NCBI GenBank assembly: GCA_965268555.1
Contig: OZ254174.1
Span: forward strand, 930,001-994,000
DNA length: 64,000 nucleotides
Direction: 5' to 3'
DNA from: AAA044-D11 sp965268555
GTDB lineage: Bacteria; Actinomycetota; Actinomycetes; Nanopelagicales; Nanopelagicaceae
Both the position numbers and the translations under genes were made by a program. The notes under the pieces were generated by a model. The model was not told where the DNA came from, searched no databases, and saw only the letters and a list, made by a program, of their open reading frames with translations. This document shows positions 27,065-34,881 of the stretch, one piece after another. Every line of letters begins with the position of its first letter. Positions within the stretch are counted from its first letter, which is position 1.

Positions 27065-27430
27065 ATGTCCCGTTCTAATCCCCGTGTACTAAATACTTTA
27101 GAGCGCGCTGGTGGTTTTGCTAGCGCCCAAGAGGTTTATCACTTGATGCAGCGGGCTGGTGAAAGTATCGGTTTAACTACGGTTTATCGCTCTTTGCAAT
27201 CACTTGCCGATGACAAAATTGTTGATGTTCTACGACGTGATGATGGCGAATCAATTTATCGGCTCTGCGGTGGCGCCCATCATCATCATTTAGTCTGCAA
27301 GGGTTGCGGTGATGCAATTGAAATCCCTGGCGGCGCAATTGAAAAGTGGGCCAAGACTATGGCCGAAGAACATGGATTTAGAGATGTCGGACATTCGGCT
27401 GAAATTTATGGCCTATGTTCGAAATGTTAA
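27065..27430 (+). CDS. zur: Zinc uptake regulator, Fur family
   Basis: The 121-residue Fur-type repressor has an N-terminal winged helix (FASAQEVYHLMQ... IGLTTVYRSLQSLADD), the metal-sensing HHHHLVCKGCG segment and a C-terminal CxxC (GLCSKC). It is assigned to Zur rather than Fur because it follows a ZIP importer and a Zur-type operator. The ATG at 27065 lies five bases after the importer's stop; an upstream open stretch of 12 codons overlaps the importer and is not used. The protein probably represses its own operon. Confidence 0.88.
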   Translation: MSRSNPRVLNTLERAGGFASAQEVYHLMQRAGESIGLTTVYRSLQSLADDKIVDVLRRDDGESIYRLCGGAHHHHLVCKGCGDAIEIPGGAIEKWAKTMAEEHGFRDVGHSAEIYGLCSKC

Positions 27431-27431
27431 A

Positions 27432-28154
27432 TTAAGCTTTACCAAATCTGCGATCGCGCTCTGCGTAAATTTCTATCGCCCTCCATAATGTATGTCGATC
27501 AACATCTGGCCACAAGACATCCATAAAAACCATCTCAGCATAAACCGATTGCCACGGCAGAAAATTCGAGGTTCGCTGCTCGCCTGATGAGCGTAAGAAT
27601 AAATCCACATCACTCATCTTTGGGTTATAAAGATATTTACCAATTAGCTTCTCGGTAATCTGGCCGGGCTTTAACTTACGTTTTGCAACTTCGGCTGCGA
27701 TGTCGGCCACAGCATCAACAAGTTCGGCGCGACCACCATAATTTACGCACATATTTAACGTCAAAACTTTATTCCGCTTTGTGAGCTCTTCCGCCTCTTG
27801 CAACTCTGAAATCACACTTCCCCACAATTTCTGTGGCCGACCAACCCATCTAACTCGAACTCCAAGATCATTCATCTCATCTCGGCGCCGGCGCAGAACA
27901 TCGCGATTAAATCCCATTAAGAATTTCACTTCTTCGGGCGACCTGCGCCAATTCTCAGTTGAAAATGCATAAGCACTTAACTCTTTAACTCCGATTTGAA
28001 TTGCGCCTTGTACAACATCGAATAGTGCGGCTTCGCCAGCTTCATGTCCTGCTGTTCTTGGTAATCCGCGCTTCTTTGCCCAGCGACCATTTCCATCCAT
28101 AACAACTGCAACATGGTTTGGAATTTGCTCGGGCTTTAGCTTTGGAATTGCCAT
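27432..28154 (-). CDS. uppS: Isoprenyl diphosphate synthase (undecaprenyl/decaprenyl type)
   Basis: The 240-residue cis-prenyltransferase makes the polyprenyl carrier lipid for cell wall synthesis. It shows the family start HVAVVMDGNGRWAKKRGLPRTAGHEAG with the catalytic aspartate, then AFSTENWRRSPEEVKFLM and the C-terminal DLFLRSSGEQRTSNFLPWQ. It lies two bases after recO, the usual actinobacterial pair. The exact chain length is not visible in the sequence. Confidence 0.94.
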   Translation of the reverse strand: MAIPKLKPEQIPNHVAVVMDGNGRWAKKRGLPRTAGHEAGEAALFDVVQGAIQIGVKELSAYAFSTENWRRSPEEVKFLMGFNRDVLRRRRDEMNDLGVRVRWVGRPQKLWGSVISELQEAEELTKRNKVLTLNMCVNYGGRAELVDAVADIAAEVAKRKLKPGQITEKLIGKYLYNPKMSDVDLFLRSSGEQRTSNFLPWQSVYAEMVFMDVLWPDVDRHTLWRAIEIYAERDRRFGKA

Positions 28155-28156
28155 GG

Positions 28157-28888
28157 CTAAATTCTCTCAACAAGTGAGAGGCTGCGTAAACCTCGCTCTA
28201 GATGCCACTGCAAATATGCGGCGATCAATCCAGATGCTTCTCGCCTGGATTTGGCATCGCTCTCTACTGCGTTATTCCAATCCCCCGTCATCAAGTTAGC
28301 CATGAGCTCAAGTGTTTCGGGAGTTGGGGTTGCGGCGGCAGATGGCTTGCAAGTAACACAGACACTGCCACCACCGACAAGTGAGAAATATTTATGTGGG
28401 CCTGGTTCATCACACTTTGAACATGTCGTCATGGATGGGGCGAAGCCAGCAATTCCGAGTGATCTAAGTAAGTATGCATCCAAGATAAGCGAGGAGTCAT
28501 AAGTTTCATGAGCAAGTGCGCGCAAGGCACCAACCACTAAATTGAATTGCTGAACAGCTGGTTCGTGTTCATTCTCGGTAAAGCGCTCTGCCGCTTCAAG
28601 AATTGAATTGGCTGTAGTCCAGTTTTTGTAGTCAGTTGCAAGGGCGTCGCCAAAATTTTCTATCGCTTCCGCCTGTGTGACAATGTCAAAAGTTTTTCCA
28701 GAATAGAGCTGTAAGTCCACATATGAAGTGGGTTCTAACCTTGCGCCAAATTTAGATTTTGTTCTCCGTACGCCCTTAGCTACTGCGCGAAGTCGGCCAT
28801 GTTCTTTAGTGAAGAGCGTGATGATTCGATCTGCTTCCCCAAGTTTTTGGGTGCGCAGAACAACTGCTTGATCACGATAGACGGCCAC
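28157..28888 (-). CDS. recO: DNA repair protein RecO
   Basis: The 243-residue recombination mediator helps RecR load RecA at gaps. The N-terminal OB fold (YRDQAVVLRTQKLGEADRIITLFT) and the GVRRTKSKFGARLEP segment are standard. A zinc finger of two CxxC pairs is present (CSKCDE and CVTC). It starts with GTG, and a -10-like TACGGT (28896-28901) ends seven bases upstream. Confidence 0.92.
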   Translation of the reverse strand: MAVYRDQAVVLRTQKLGEADRIITLFTKEHGRLRAVAKGVRRTKSKFGARLEPTSYVDLQLYSGKTFDIVTQAEAIENFGDALATDYKNWTTANSILEAAERFTENEHEPAVQQFNLVVGALRALAHETYDSSLILDAYLLRSLGIAGFAPSMTTCSKCDEPGPHKYFSLVGGGSVCVTCKPSAAATPTPETLELMANLMTGDWNNAVESDAKSRREASGLIAAYLQWHLERGLRSLSLVERI

Positions 28889-28895
28889 GGTCGAT

Positions 28896-28901
28896 ACCGT
28901 A
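28896..28901 (-). promoter_or_regulatory. -10 hexamer of recO-uppS
   Basis: TACGGT on the minus strand ends seven bases before the recO GTG, in the short gap after leuA. Confidence 0.4.
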
Positions 28902-28908
28902 GCGATAA

Positions 28909-30633
28909 TTAGGAGCGAAACCCTCGATTTACCGCAGACACGACGGCCTTAAGCGATGCTGTAGTTGTGCTTGGGTCAATACCAACGCCCCAATAAATTC
29001 TTCCCGCAACTTCGCACTCTAAATATGCCGCTGCTTTAGCATCGCCACCAGCAGAGAGCGCATGCTCGTAATAATCCAGAACCCGAACATTTGCATCAGG
29101 TAAATATGCATTCATAATATTCACAAATGCTGCGATCGGTCCATTACCTGAACCACTCAACTCTTTAAGAATATCCTTCTCAAGTAGTTGAACAGTCAAC
29201 TGGGCATCTTCATCTAAGTTAGAGGACTGAGAAAGCGCCTTCAATTTGAAGCGACCCCACTTGTTCTGTTCTGCAGGCAAGTATTCATCTTCAAATATCC
29301 GCCATAAATCAGCAGCGCTAAATTCGCCACCTTGTTCATCAGTATGGTTTTGAACAACCTGGCTAAATTCAATTTGTAGGCGACGCGGAAGGTCAAGGTG
29401 ATAATCGTTTTTCATCAAGTAAGAAATTCCACCCTTACCTGATTGCGAATTCACGCGGATAACGGCTTCATACGAGCGTCCGATATCTTTTGGATCAATT
29501 GGAAGATACGGAACAGCCCAAGTTATTTCGTGAACATGCTTTCCAGCGCTCTTTGCATCTTTCTCTAGGTGCTCAAGTCCCTTTTTAATTGCATCTTGAT
29601 GTGAGCCAGAAAATGCTGTGAAAACCAGGTCGCCGCCATATGGATGGCGTTCTGGTACACGCAATTGATTGCAATATTCAACAGTGCGACGAACTTCATC
29701 TAAATCCGAGAAATCAATATGTGGATCGATGCCATAACTAAATAAGTTCAAGCCAAGTGTTACCAGGCAAACATTTCCGGTGCGTTCACCATTTCCAAAT
29801 AACGTTCCTTCGATGCGGTCGGCGCCAGCCATATAACCAAGTTCAGCAGCGGCGACTCCGGTTCCGCGATCATTATGTGGATGAAGCGATAGCACGATTG
29901 AATCGCGATACTTCAAATTACGGTGCATCCATTCGATGGAATCAGCATAAACATTTGGTGTTGCCATCTCGACGGTGGCAGGCAAGTTGATAATTGTCTT
30001 GTGCTGTGGCGTTGGCTTCCAGACATCATTTACGGCATCGCAAACTTCGACCGCGAATTCTAATTCAGTGCCGGTGTATGACTCTGGCGAATACTCGTAG
30101 GAAACAATTGTTCCAGGTACGGTCTTTTCATATTCCTTACAGAGCTTGGCACCATCAACAGCAATCTTCTTAATGCCCGCTTTATCAAGACCAAAAACCA
30201 CCCGACGTTGTAGCGTCGAAGTTGAGTTATATAAATGAACTACGGCTTGCTTGGCGCCCTTAATTGATTCAAAGGTGCGTGCAATAAGCGGTTCGCGGGC
30301 CTGGGTTAATACTTGGATGATTACATCATCGGGAATTAAACCATCTTCAATTATCTTACGAACAAAATCAAAATCTGTTTGCGAAGCGCTTGGAAAGCCA
30401 ACTTCAATCTCTTTGTAACCCATCTCAACTAGTAGCTTGAACATCGCTAGTTTGCGGGTTGAATCCATTGGGTCAATAAGCGCTTGATTTCCATCGCGAA
30501 GGTCAACTGAACACCACTTAGGTGCGGCTTCGATGCGTTTGGTTGGCCAAGTCCGGTCCGTTAAATCGACAGGAATGAATGGCGCATACCGATGGATCGG
30601 CATTGACGATGGAGTTTGCTTTGGAAAGTTCAT
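28909..30633 (-). CDS. leuA: 2-isopropylmalate synthase
   Basis: The 574-residue enzyme performs the first committed step of leucine synthesis, condensing 2-ketoisovalerate with acetyl-CoA. The catalytic TIM barrel has CSVDLRDGNQALIDPM, SLHPHNDRGTGVAAAELGYMAGADRIEGTLFGNGERTGN-type metal and substrate motifs. The C-terminal LeuA dimer (leucine-feedback) domain follows from about residue 430. Length matches the long form (LeuA type 2) common in actinobacteria. Confidence 0.95.
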   Translation of the reverse strand: MNFPKQTPSSMPIHRYAPFIPVDLTDRTWPTKRIEAAPKWCSVDLRDGNQALIDPMDSTRKLAMFKLLVEMGYKEIEVGFPSASQTDFDFVRKIIEDGLIPDDVIIQVLTQAREPLIARTFESIKGAKQAVVHLYNSTSTLQRRVVFGLDKAGIKKIAVDGAKLCKEYEKTVPGTIVSYEYSPESYTGTELEFAVEVCDAVNDVWKPTPQHKTIINLPATVEMATPNVYADSIEWMHRNLKYRDSIVLSLHPHNDRGTGVAAAELGYMAGADRIEGTLFGNGERTGNVCLVTLGLNLFSYGIDPHIDFSDLDEVRRTVEYCNQLRVPERHPYGGDLVFTAFSGSHQDAIKKGLEHLEKDAKSAGKHVHEITWAVPYLPIDPKDIGRSYEAVIRVNSQSGKGGISYLMKNDYHLDLPRRLQIEFSQVVQNHTDEQGGEFSAADLWRIFEDEYLPAEQNKWGRFKLKALSQSSNLDEDAQLTVQLLEKDILKELSGSGNGPIAAFVNIMNAYLPDANVRVLDYYEHALSAGGDAKAAAYLECEVAGRIYWGVGIDPSTTTASLKAVVSAVNRGFRS

Positions 30634-30656
30634 AACAAGGGCAAGATTACCGCAAG

Positions 30657-31970
30657 TTAAAGGACTGGAAGATACCGATTCAACTCGTAAGCGCTGACTT
30701 GGCGGCGATAATCAGCCCATTCGGCCCGCTTATTGCGCAGAACATATTCAAATACATCAGCGCCCAAAGCTTCACGAACTAGCGAACTTGTCTCCATCGC
30801 AGCAATTGCTTCCTCTAAGTTTGTTGGCAGAACTTCTGGATTCGCAGTTGCCTTTAATTCGTACTTCTCTTCAATACCTTTTAGCCCTGCCGCCAAAATT
30901 ACCGCGAATGCTAAATATGGATTGCATGCAGAATCTGGTGAACGAACTTCTACGCGAGTGCTGTTCTCTTTCTTGGGCTTGTATGCCGGAATTCGAACTA
31001 GCGCACTTCGATTGTTGTGGCCCCAATCAACAAGCGCTGGAGCTTCTCCGCCACCACTTAAACGTTTGTAAGAGTTAACCCATTGATTGGTGATAGCAGT
31101 AAATTCACGGGCATGTTTCAAGATACCTGCAATAAAGGAACGGCCTTCTGCGGAAAGTTGCAGATCCGCACCTTCTTCGTGAAAAGCATTTGCCTCACCT
31201 TTAAACAATGAGAAGTGGGTATGCATTCCCGAACCGGCATGCTCGGTAAATGGCTTTGGCATAAATGAAGCATGGAACCCTTGATCGAGTGCAATCTCTT
31301 TAATCACATGGCGAAATGTCATGATGTTGTCTGCAGTTGTTAGCGCATCGGCATCTCGTAAATCAATTTCTTGCTGGCCAGGTGCGCCTTCGTGATGTGA
31401 GAACTCAACTGATACTCCCATCGCCTCAAGCATCGTGATTGCTTGACGACGGAAATCATGTCCGACGGCAGAAGGTGTTTGATCAAAATAACCTGCAGAG
31501 TCAACTGGGATTGGCTCGACATTGCTTTCCGGTGAATTCTTAAATAAGAAAAATTCCATTTCGGGATGGGTGTAACAGGTGTAACCCATATCTGCAGCTT
31601 TGCGAAGCACGCGCTTTAAAACATTTCGTGGATCTGCAGGTGATGCGCTTCCATCTGGCATTGTGATGTCGCAGAACATTTTTGCTGCCCCCGGATTAGC
31701 AGTACGCCACGGAAGAACTGTGAAGCTTGCGGCATCAGGCTTTGCCAACATATCTGATTCAGTAATACGTGCGAAACCTTCGATCGATGAACCATCGAAG
31801 CCAATACCTTCTTGAAAAGCGTTCTCTAATTCAGCTGGTGCAATCGCGACTGATTTTAGAAAACCAAGAACATCTGTAAACCAGAGTCTCACAAATCGAA
31901 TGCCGCGCTCTTCTAGAGTGCGCATTACGAACTCTTCTTGCTTGCTTATCTCATCACCATGGGAAGTCAT
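30657..31970 (-). CDS. Glutamine synthetase, GlnA2-like
   Basis: The 437-residue type I glutamine synthetase has the beta-grasp domain (FTDVLGFLKSVAIAPAELE), the EGIGFDGSSIEGF loop and catalytic motifs MEFFLF, GAPGQQEIDLR and AGSGMHTHFSL. The tail region lacks the NLYDLPPEE-type tyrosine that is adenylylated in the main bacterial GlnA. This fits the GlnA2 branch, which is not controlled by adenylylation. Whether it makes glutamine or glutamylates another amine is not visible here. Confidence 0.88.
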   Translation of the reverse strand: MTSHGDEISKQEEFVMRTLEERGIRFVRLWFTDVLGFLKSVAIAPAELENAFQEGIGFDGSSIEGFARITESDMLAKPDAASFTVLPWRTANPGAAKMFCDITMPDGSASPADPRNVLKRVLRKAADMGYTCYTHPEMEFFLFKNSPESNVEPIPVDSAGYFDQTPSAVGHDFRRQAITMLEAMGVSVEFSHHEGAPGQQEIDLRDADALTTADNIMTFRHVIKEIALDQGFHASFMPKPFTEHAGSGMHTHFSLFKGEANAFHEEGADLQLSAEGRSFIAGILKHAREFTAITNQWVNSYKRLSGGGEAPALVDWGHNNRSALVRIPAYKPKKENSTRVEVRSPDSACNPYLAFAVILAAGLKGIEEKYELKATANPEVLPTNLEEAIAAMETSSLVREALGADVFEYVLRNKRAEWADYRRQVSAYELNRYLPVL

Positions 31971-32005
31971 GGCCGAGATAATGCCAAACCCTTGTTACGG
32001 GATTG

Positions 32006-33088
32006 TTACAAGCCGTGGGCTGTTGCTACCGCCTGATACATAATCTTGCCCTCATGAACGTTTAGTCCTTTGCCAAGCGCTGGGTCATCGGCACAAGCTT
32101 GCTCCCAACCCTTATTTGCAAGGGCTAGCGCATATTTAATGGTGGCATTCGCAAGAGCAGCGGTCGAAGTAGCTGGAACTGCGCCTGGCATATTTGCAAC
32201 GCAGTAATAAAGTGAATTGTGAACTTTAAATGTTGGATCTGAGTGCGTTGTTGCCTTCGAACCTTCAAAGCATCCACCTTGATCGATAGCAACGTCAACT
32301 AGAACTGATCCTGGTTTCATCTTTGCTACGAGTGCATCACTAACTAACTTTGGCGCCTTTGCGCCATGAACTAGAACGGCGCCAATTACTAAATCAGCAG
32401 CCATGCATTGTTCTTCGATTGCGTATGCAGATGAAGCAATCGTTTTAACTTGACCGTTGAAGAGTTCATCTAAATAGCGCAGGCGATTTAAATCTAAATC
32501 TAAAATAGTGACATCAGCGCGCATGCCGTGTGCGATTGTCGCTGCTGAAACTCCAACAACACCGCCACCTAGAACAACAACCTTTGCTGGTGCAACGCCA
32601 GGTACGCCACCAAGTAGAACGCCACGGCCACCATTTGGTTTTTGAAGTGAGGCTGCGCCAACTTGTATTGACATTCGGCCAGCAACTTCAGACATTGGCG
32701 CAAGAAGTGGAAGTTGACCATTTAACTCAACAGTTTCAAAGGCAATCGCAGTTGTGCCAGATTTAATGATTGCATCTGTGCACTCGCGTGATGCCGCCAA
32801 GTGCAGGTAAGTAAAGAGGATCTGACCTTTTCGCATTCTTGGATATTCAATGGCGATTGGTTCTTTAACCTTAAGAATCAAATCGGCCTTCGCCCAAACT
32901 TCATCAGCACTTGAAACAATTGAAGCACCGGCAGCTATGTAATCAGCATCTGTTATTGATGAGCCAACACCTGCATTTGTTTCGACTAGAACAGTGTGCC
33001 CAGCTTTTACAAGAGCATGAACTCCTGGTGGAGTAGCTGAAACGCGAAATTCATTATTCTTAATCTCTTTAGGAACACCAATAATCAT
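32006..33088 (-). CDS. ald: Alanine dehydrogenase
   Basis: The 360-residue enzyme interconverts L-alanine and pyruvate with NAD and ammonia. The start MIIGVPKEIKNNEFRV is diagnostic, followed by LFTYLHLAAS with the catalytic histidine and the Rossmann motif VVLGGGVVGVSAATIAHGM. GSVLVDVAIDQGG closes the active site. It lies next to a glutamine synthetase, so the two may balance nitrogen. A -10-like TAGCCT (33095-33100) ends six bases before the ATG. Confidence 0.95.
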   Translation of the reverse strand: MIIGVPKEIKNNEFRVSATPPGVHALVKAGHTVLVETNAGVGSSITDADYIAAGASIVSSADEVWAKADLILKVKEPIAIEYPRMRKGQILFTYLHLAASRECTDAIIKSGTTAIAFETVELNGQLPLLAPMSEVAGRMSIQVGAASLQKPNGGRGVLLGGVPGVAPAKVVVLGGGVVGVSAATIAHGMRADVTILDLDLNRLRYLDELFNGQVKTIASSAYAIEEQCMAADLVIGAVLVHGAKAPKLVSDALVAKMKPGSVLVDVAIDQGGCFEGSKATTHSDPTFKVHNSLYYCVANMPGAVPATSTAALANATIKYALALANKGWEQACADDPALGKGLNVHEGKIMYQAVATAHGL

Positions 33089-33094
33089 GAATCT

Positions 33095-33100
33095 AGGCTA
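33095..33100 (-). promoter_or_regulatory. -10 hexamer of ald
   Basis: TAGCCT on the minus strand overlaps the last codons of the DUF4192 gene and ends six bases before the ald ATG. Confidence 0.4.
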
Positions 33101-33613
33101 CTCGTTAAAAAGTGCGGCACAGACCTTTGGGTGAAGCTCTATGCGCATTGTGGCAAAACTCTCAGCAGGCCAACCTGCCAGATATACCCGGCGGAGTAAG
33201 AGCGCGAGTGGATATTTAGGATCATCGGTTAGAGCTTGTTCAAGCGCGGCGAGTGCAAGGGCGTTATCACCCTTCTCATAACTTACGGCGGAGTAGAGCG
33301 AGGCTATCGGCGCCAAGTATCCGGCTGGTGCAATTTGCAGCAACCAGCGCCACATATTAAATAGGTATTCAATGTTCTCACTATCAGTTATTCCCATTGC
33401 ATAATCCCGAACTTGTAAATCATTTAACCGGACCAGAACAAGTGCAATTAAGGCTTTATCTTTGCAAGTGCCATCTTTTGTGAAATTTGCTAGCAGGTCG
33501 TTAAAAGCTAAAGCCCCTGCACGTTGCATTACCGAGAAGTCATCACCTTCATAATCAATCTCACTAACTAAGCCAACTAATTCGATTAATTCGACATCTA
33601 GAAGTTCGGTCAT
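33098..33613 (-). CDS. Short DUF4192-type protein
   Basis: The 171-residue soluble protein resembles the C-terminal half of the actinobacterial DUF4192 family, with its RDYAMGI and MWRWLLQIAPAGYLAPIASLYSAVSYEKGDNALALAALEQALTDDPKYPLALLL-type helical region. Full members are roughly 300 or more residues, so this is either truncated at its N-terminus or a short variant. No function is known. It lies nine bases upstream of ald on the same strand. Confidence 0.6.
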   Translation of the reverse strand: MTELLDVELIELVGLVSEIDYEGDDFSVMQRAGALAFNDLLANFTKDGTCKDKALIALVLVRLNDLQVRDYAMGITDSENIEYLFNMWRWLLQIAPAGYLAPIASLYSAVSYEKGDNALALAALEQALTDDPKYPLALLLRRVYLAGWPAESFATMRIELHPKVCAALFNE

Positions 33614-33634
33614 TTTTTATCCATTCACTCTGGG

Positions 33635-34354
33635 TTAATTTAGATATTTAGAAGGTGCAGACGAAATCTTTATTTGGGCATAAATGTTTTGAATTATTGC
33701 CCCGCCGCTAACAGCGCTTGTGACTCCTGAGGCAAGCCAATTTCCACTCCAAGATATTTGTAAATGAGAGTTGAAGGTTCCGCTGCTTTTGTAAACATGA
33801 GTAATACTCTGATTTGGATAGGGCGCTCCCCGCGATTCGGTACTTAAAGATGTGCCATCACCAAAGTCCCAGAGATATGTCGGGGACAAATAGACGGTGA
33901 TTGGGACACCAAGCATTACGACTGAAGTCTTAAAAGTTGGTGGGGTTGTGGTCCAGAAATTGACTGGGACCTGAACAAGTGCGCCAAGTGCTGGTTGAAA
34001 GTAGATATCTTTCATTGGAATCAATTGCGCTAACTGATCTGAGAGCGATAACTTCACCACCGGCTTTGGTGCAATTTTCTTTGTAACAATTACTCGAGGT
34101 TTTGGCGGTGATGTAAAAGTTGGTTTTGGTCTAGGCGTGTAGGGCCGGGGTTTCCAAGTTCTAGTAGGAATCGGTTTCGGTGATGTGCTACTTCCATTTC
34201 TATTGGCCGTGATTATCAGCTTTCCAGTTTTTGGATCGGTATAAACCTTCACGCAGACTTTGGTGGTGCAGTTAGGTGCGGCACTAGCCGAATTAGCGGT
34301 GAAAAGAAGTAAAAGAACAATTAGTAGAGGCACTTGCGAAAGATAGAACTGCAC
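33635..34354 (-). CDS. Exported protein with PKD-like domain
   Basis: The 239-residue protein has a signal peptide (about residues 1-26, ending ASA). A short cysteine-containing segment and a proline- and lysine-rich linker (residues 55-95) follow. A PKD-like beta domain contains YLWDFGDGTSLS and ITHVYKSSGTF, the classic WDFGDG...HxY pattern. PKD domains usually mediate binding at the cell surface. No enzymatic domain is attached. It is divergent from the Nudix gene with 32 bases between the starts. Confidence 0.7.
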   Translation of the reverse strand: MQFYLSQVPLLIVLLLLFTANSASAAPNCTTKVCVKVYTDPKTGKLIITANRNGSSTSPKPIPTRTWKPRPYTPRPKPTFTSPPKPRVIVTKKIAPKPVVKLSLSDQLAQLIPMKDIYFQPALGALVQVPVNFWTTTPPTFKTSVVMLGVPITVYLSPTYLWDFGDGTSLSTESRGAPYPNQSITHVYKSSGTFNSHLQISWSGNWLASGVTSAVSGGAIIQNIYAQIKISSAPSKYLN

Positions 34355-34386
34355 GCGAAGTCGGCAAGTCCTAGTAATTTCAAATT

Positions 34387-34881
34387 GTGGAAAGCGCCGG
34401 ACTGTGTAAACCTAGAGCCGTGGCACATAGAGATGGTGATGGTTGGGTCGAATGCGAATGCGGCAATCGCCATTGGGGCTTAAATGGCGCTGCGGGGTTA
34501 TTGCTGGTTCGCGATAAAACAATTTTGATGCAACATCGAGCACCATGGGTTCACAACGGTGACACTTGGGGTATTCCTGGAGGTGCGCGAGATTCTCATG
34601 AAACTCCGACCGAGGCCGCGCTGCGCGAGGCTCAAGAGGAAATTGGCATACATACAAATTTGGTAGAGCCGCTAGAAGTATTTAACGATGAGCACAATGG
34701 TTGGTCGTATGACACTGTCATTTCAAAGGCTCACATCGATTTAGTTGCACACGAACAGAATGATGAGTCACTTCAAGTTGAATGGGTGGAATTCGACCTA
34801 GTTTCAGCTAAAAATTTACATCCGAGCTTTGCAAAAACTTGGCCGGCTTTACTCGCCCGCCTCAAGATAATCTTTATTTAG
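34387..34881 (+). CDS. Nudix hydrolase
   Basis: The 164-residue protein hydrolyses a nucleoside diphosphate linked to another moiety. The Nudix box is intact: GGARDSHETPTEAALREAQEEIG at about residues 58-80. Upstream lies VECECGNRHWG, a short zinc-ribbon-like stretch. It starts with GTG. The final 33 bases overlap the end of the convergent DinG-like helicase gene. The natural substrate is unknown. Confidence 0.85.
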   Translation: MESAGLCKPRAVAHRDGDGWVECECGNRHWGLNGAAGLLLVRDKTILMQHRAPWVHNGDTWGIPGGARDSHETPTEAALREAQEEIGIHTNLVEPLEVFNDEHNGWSYDTVISKAHIDLVAHEQNDESLQVEWVEFDLVSAKNLHPSFAKTWPALLARLKIIFI

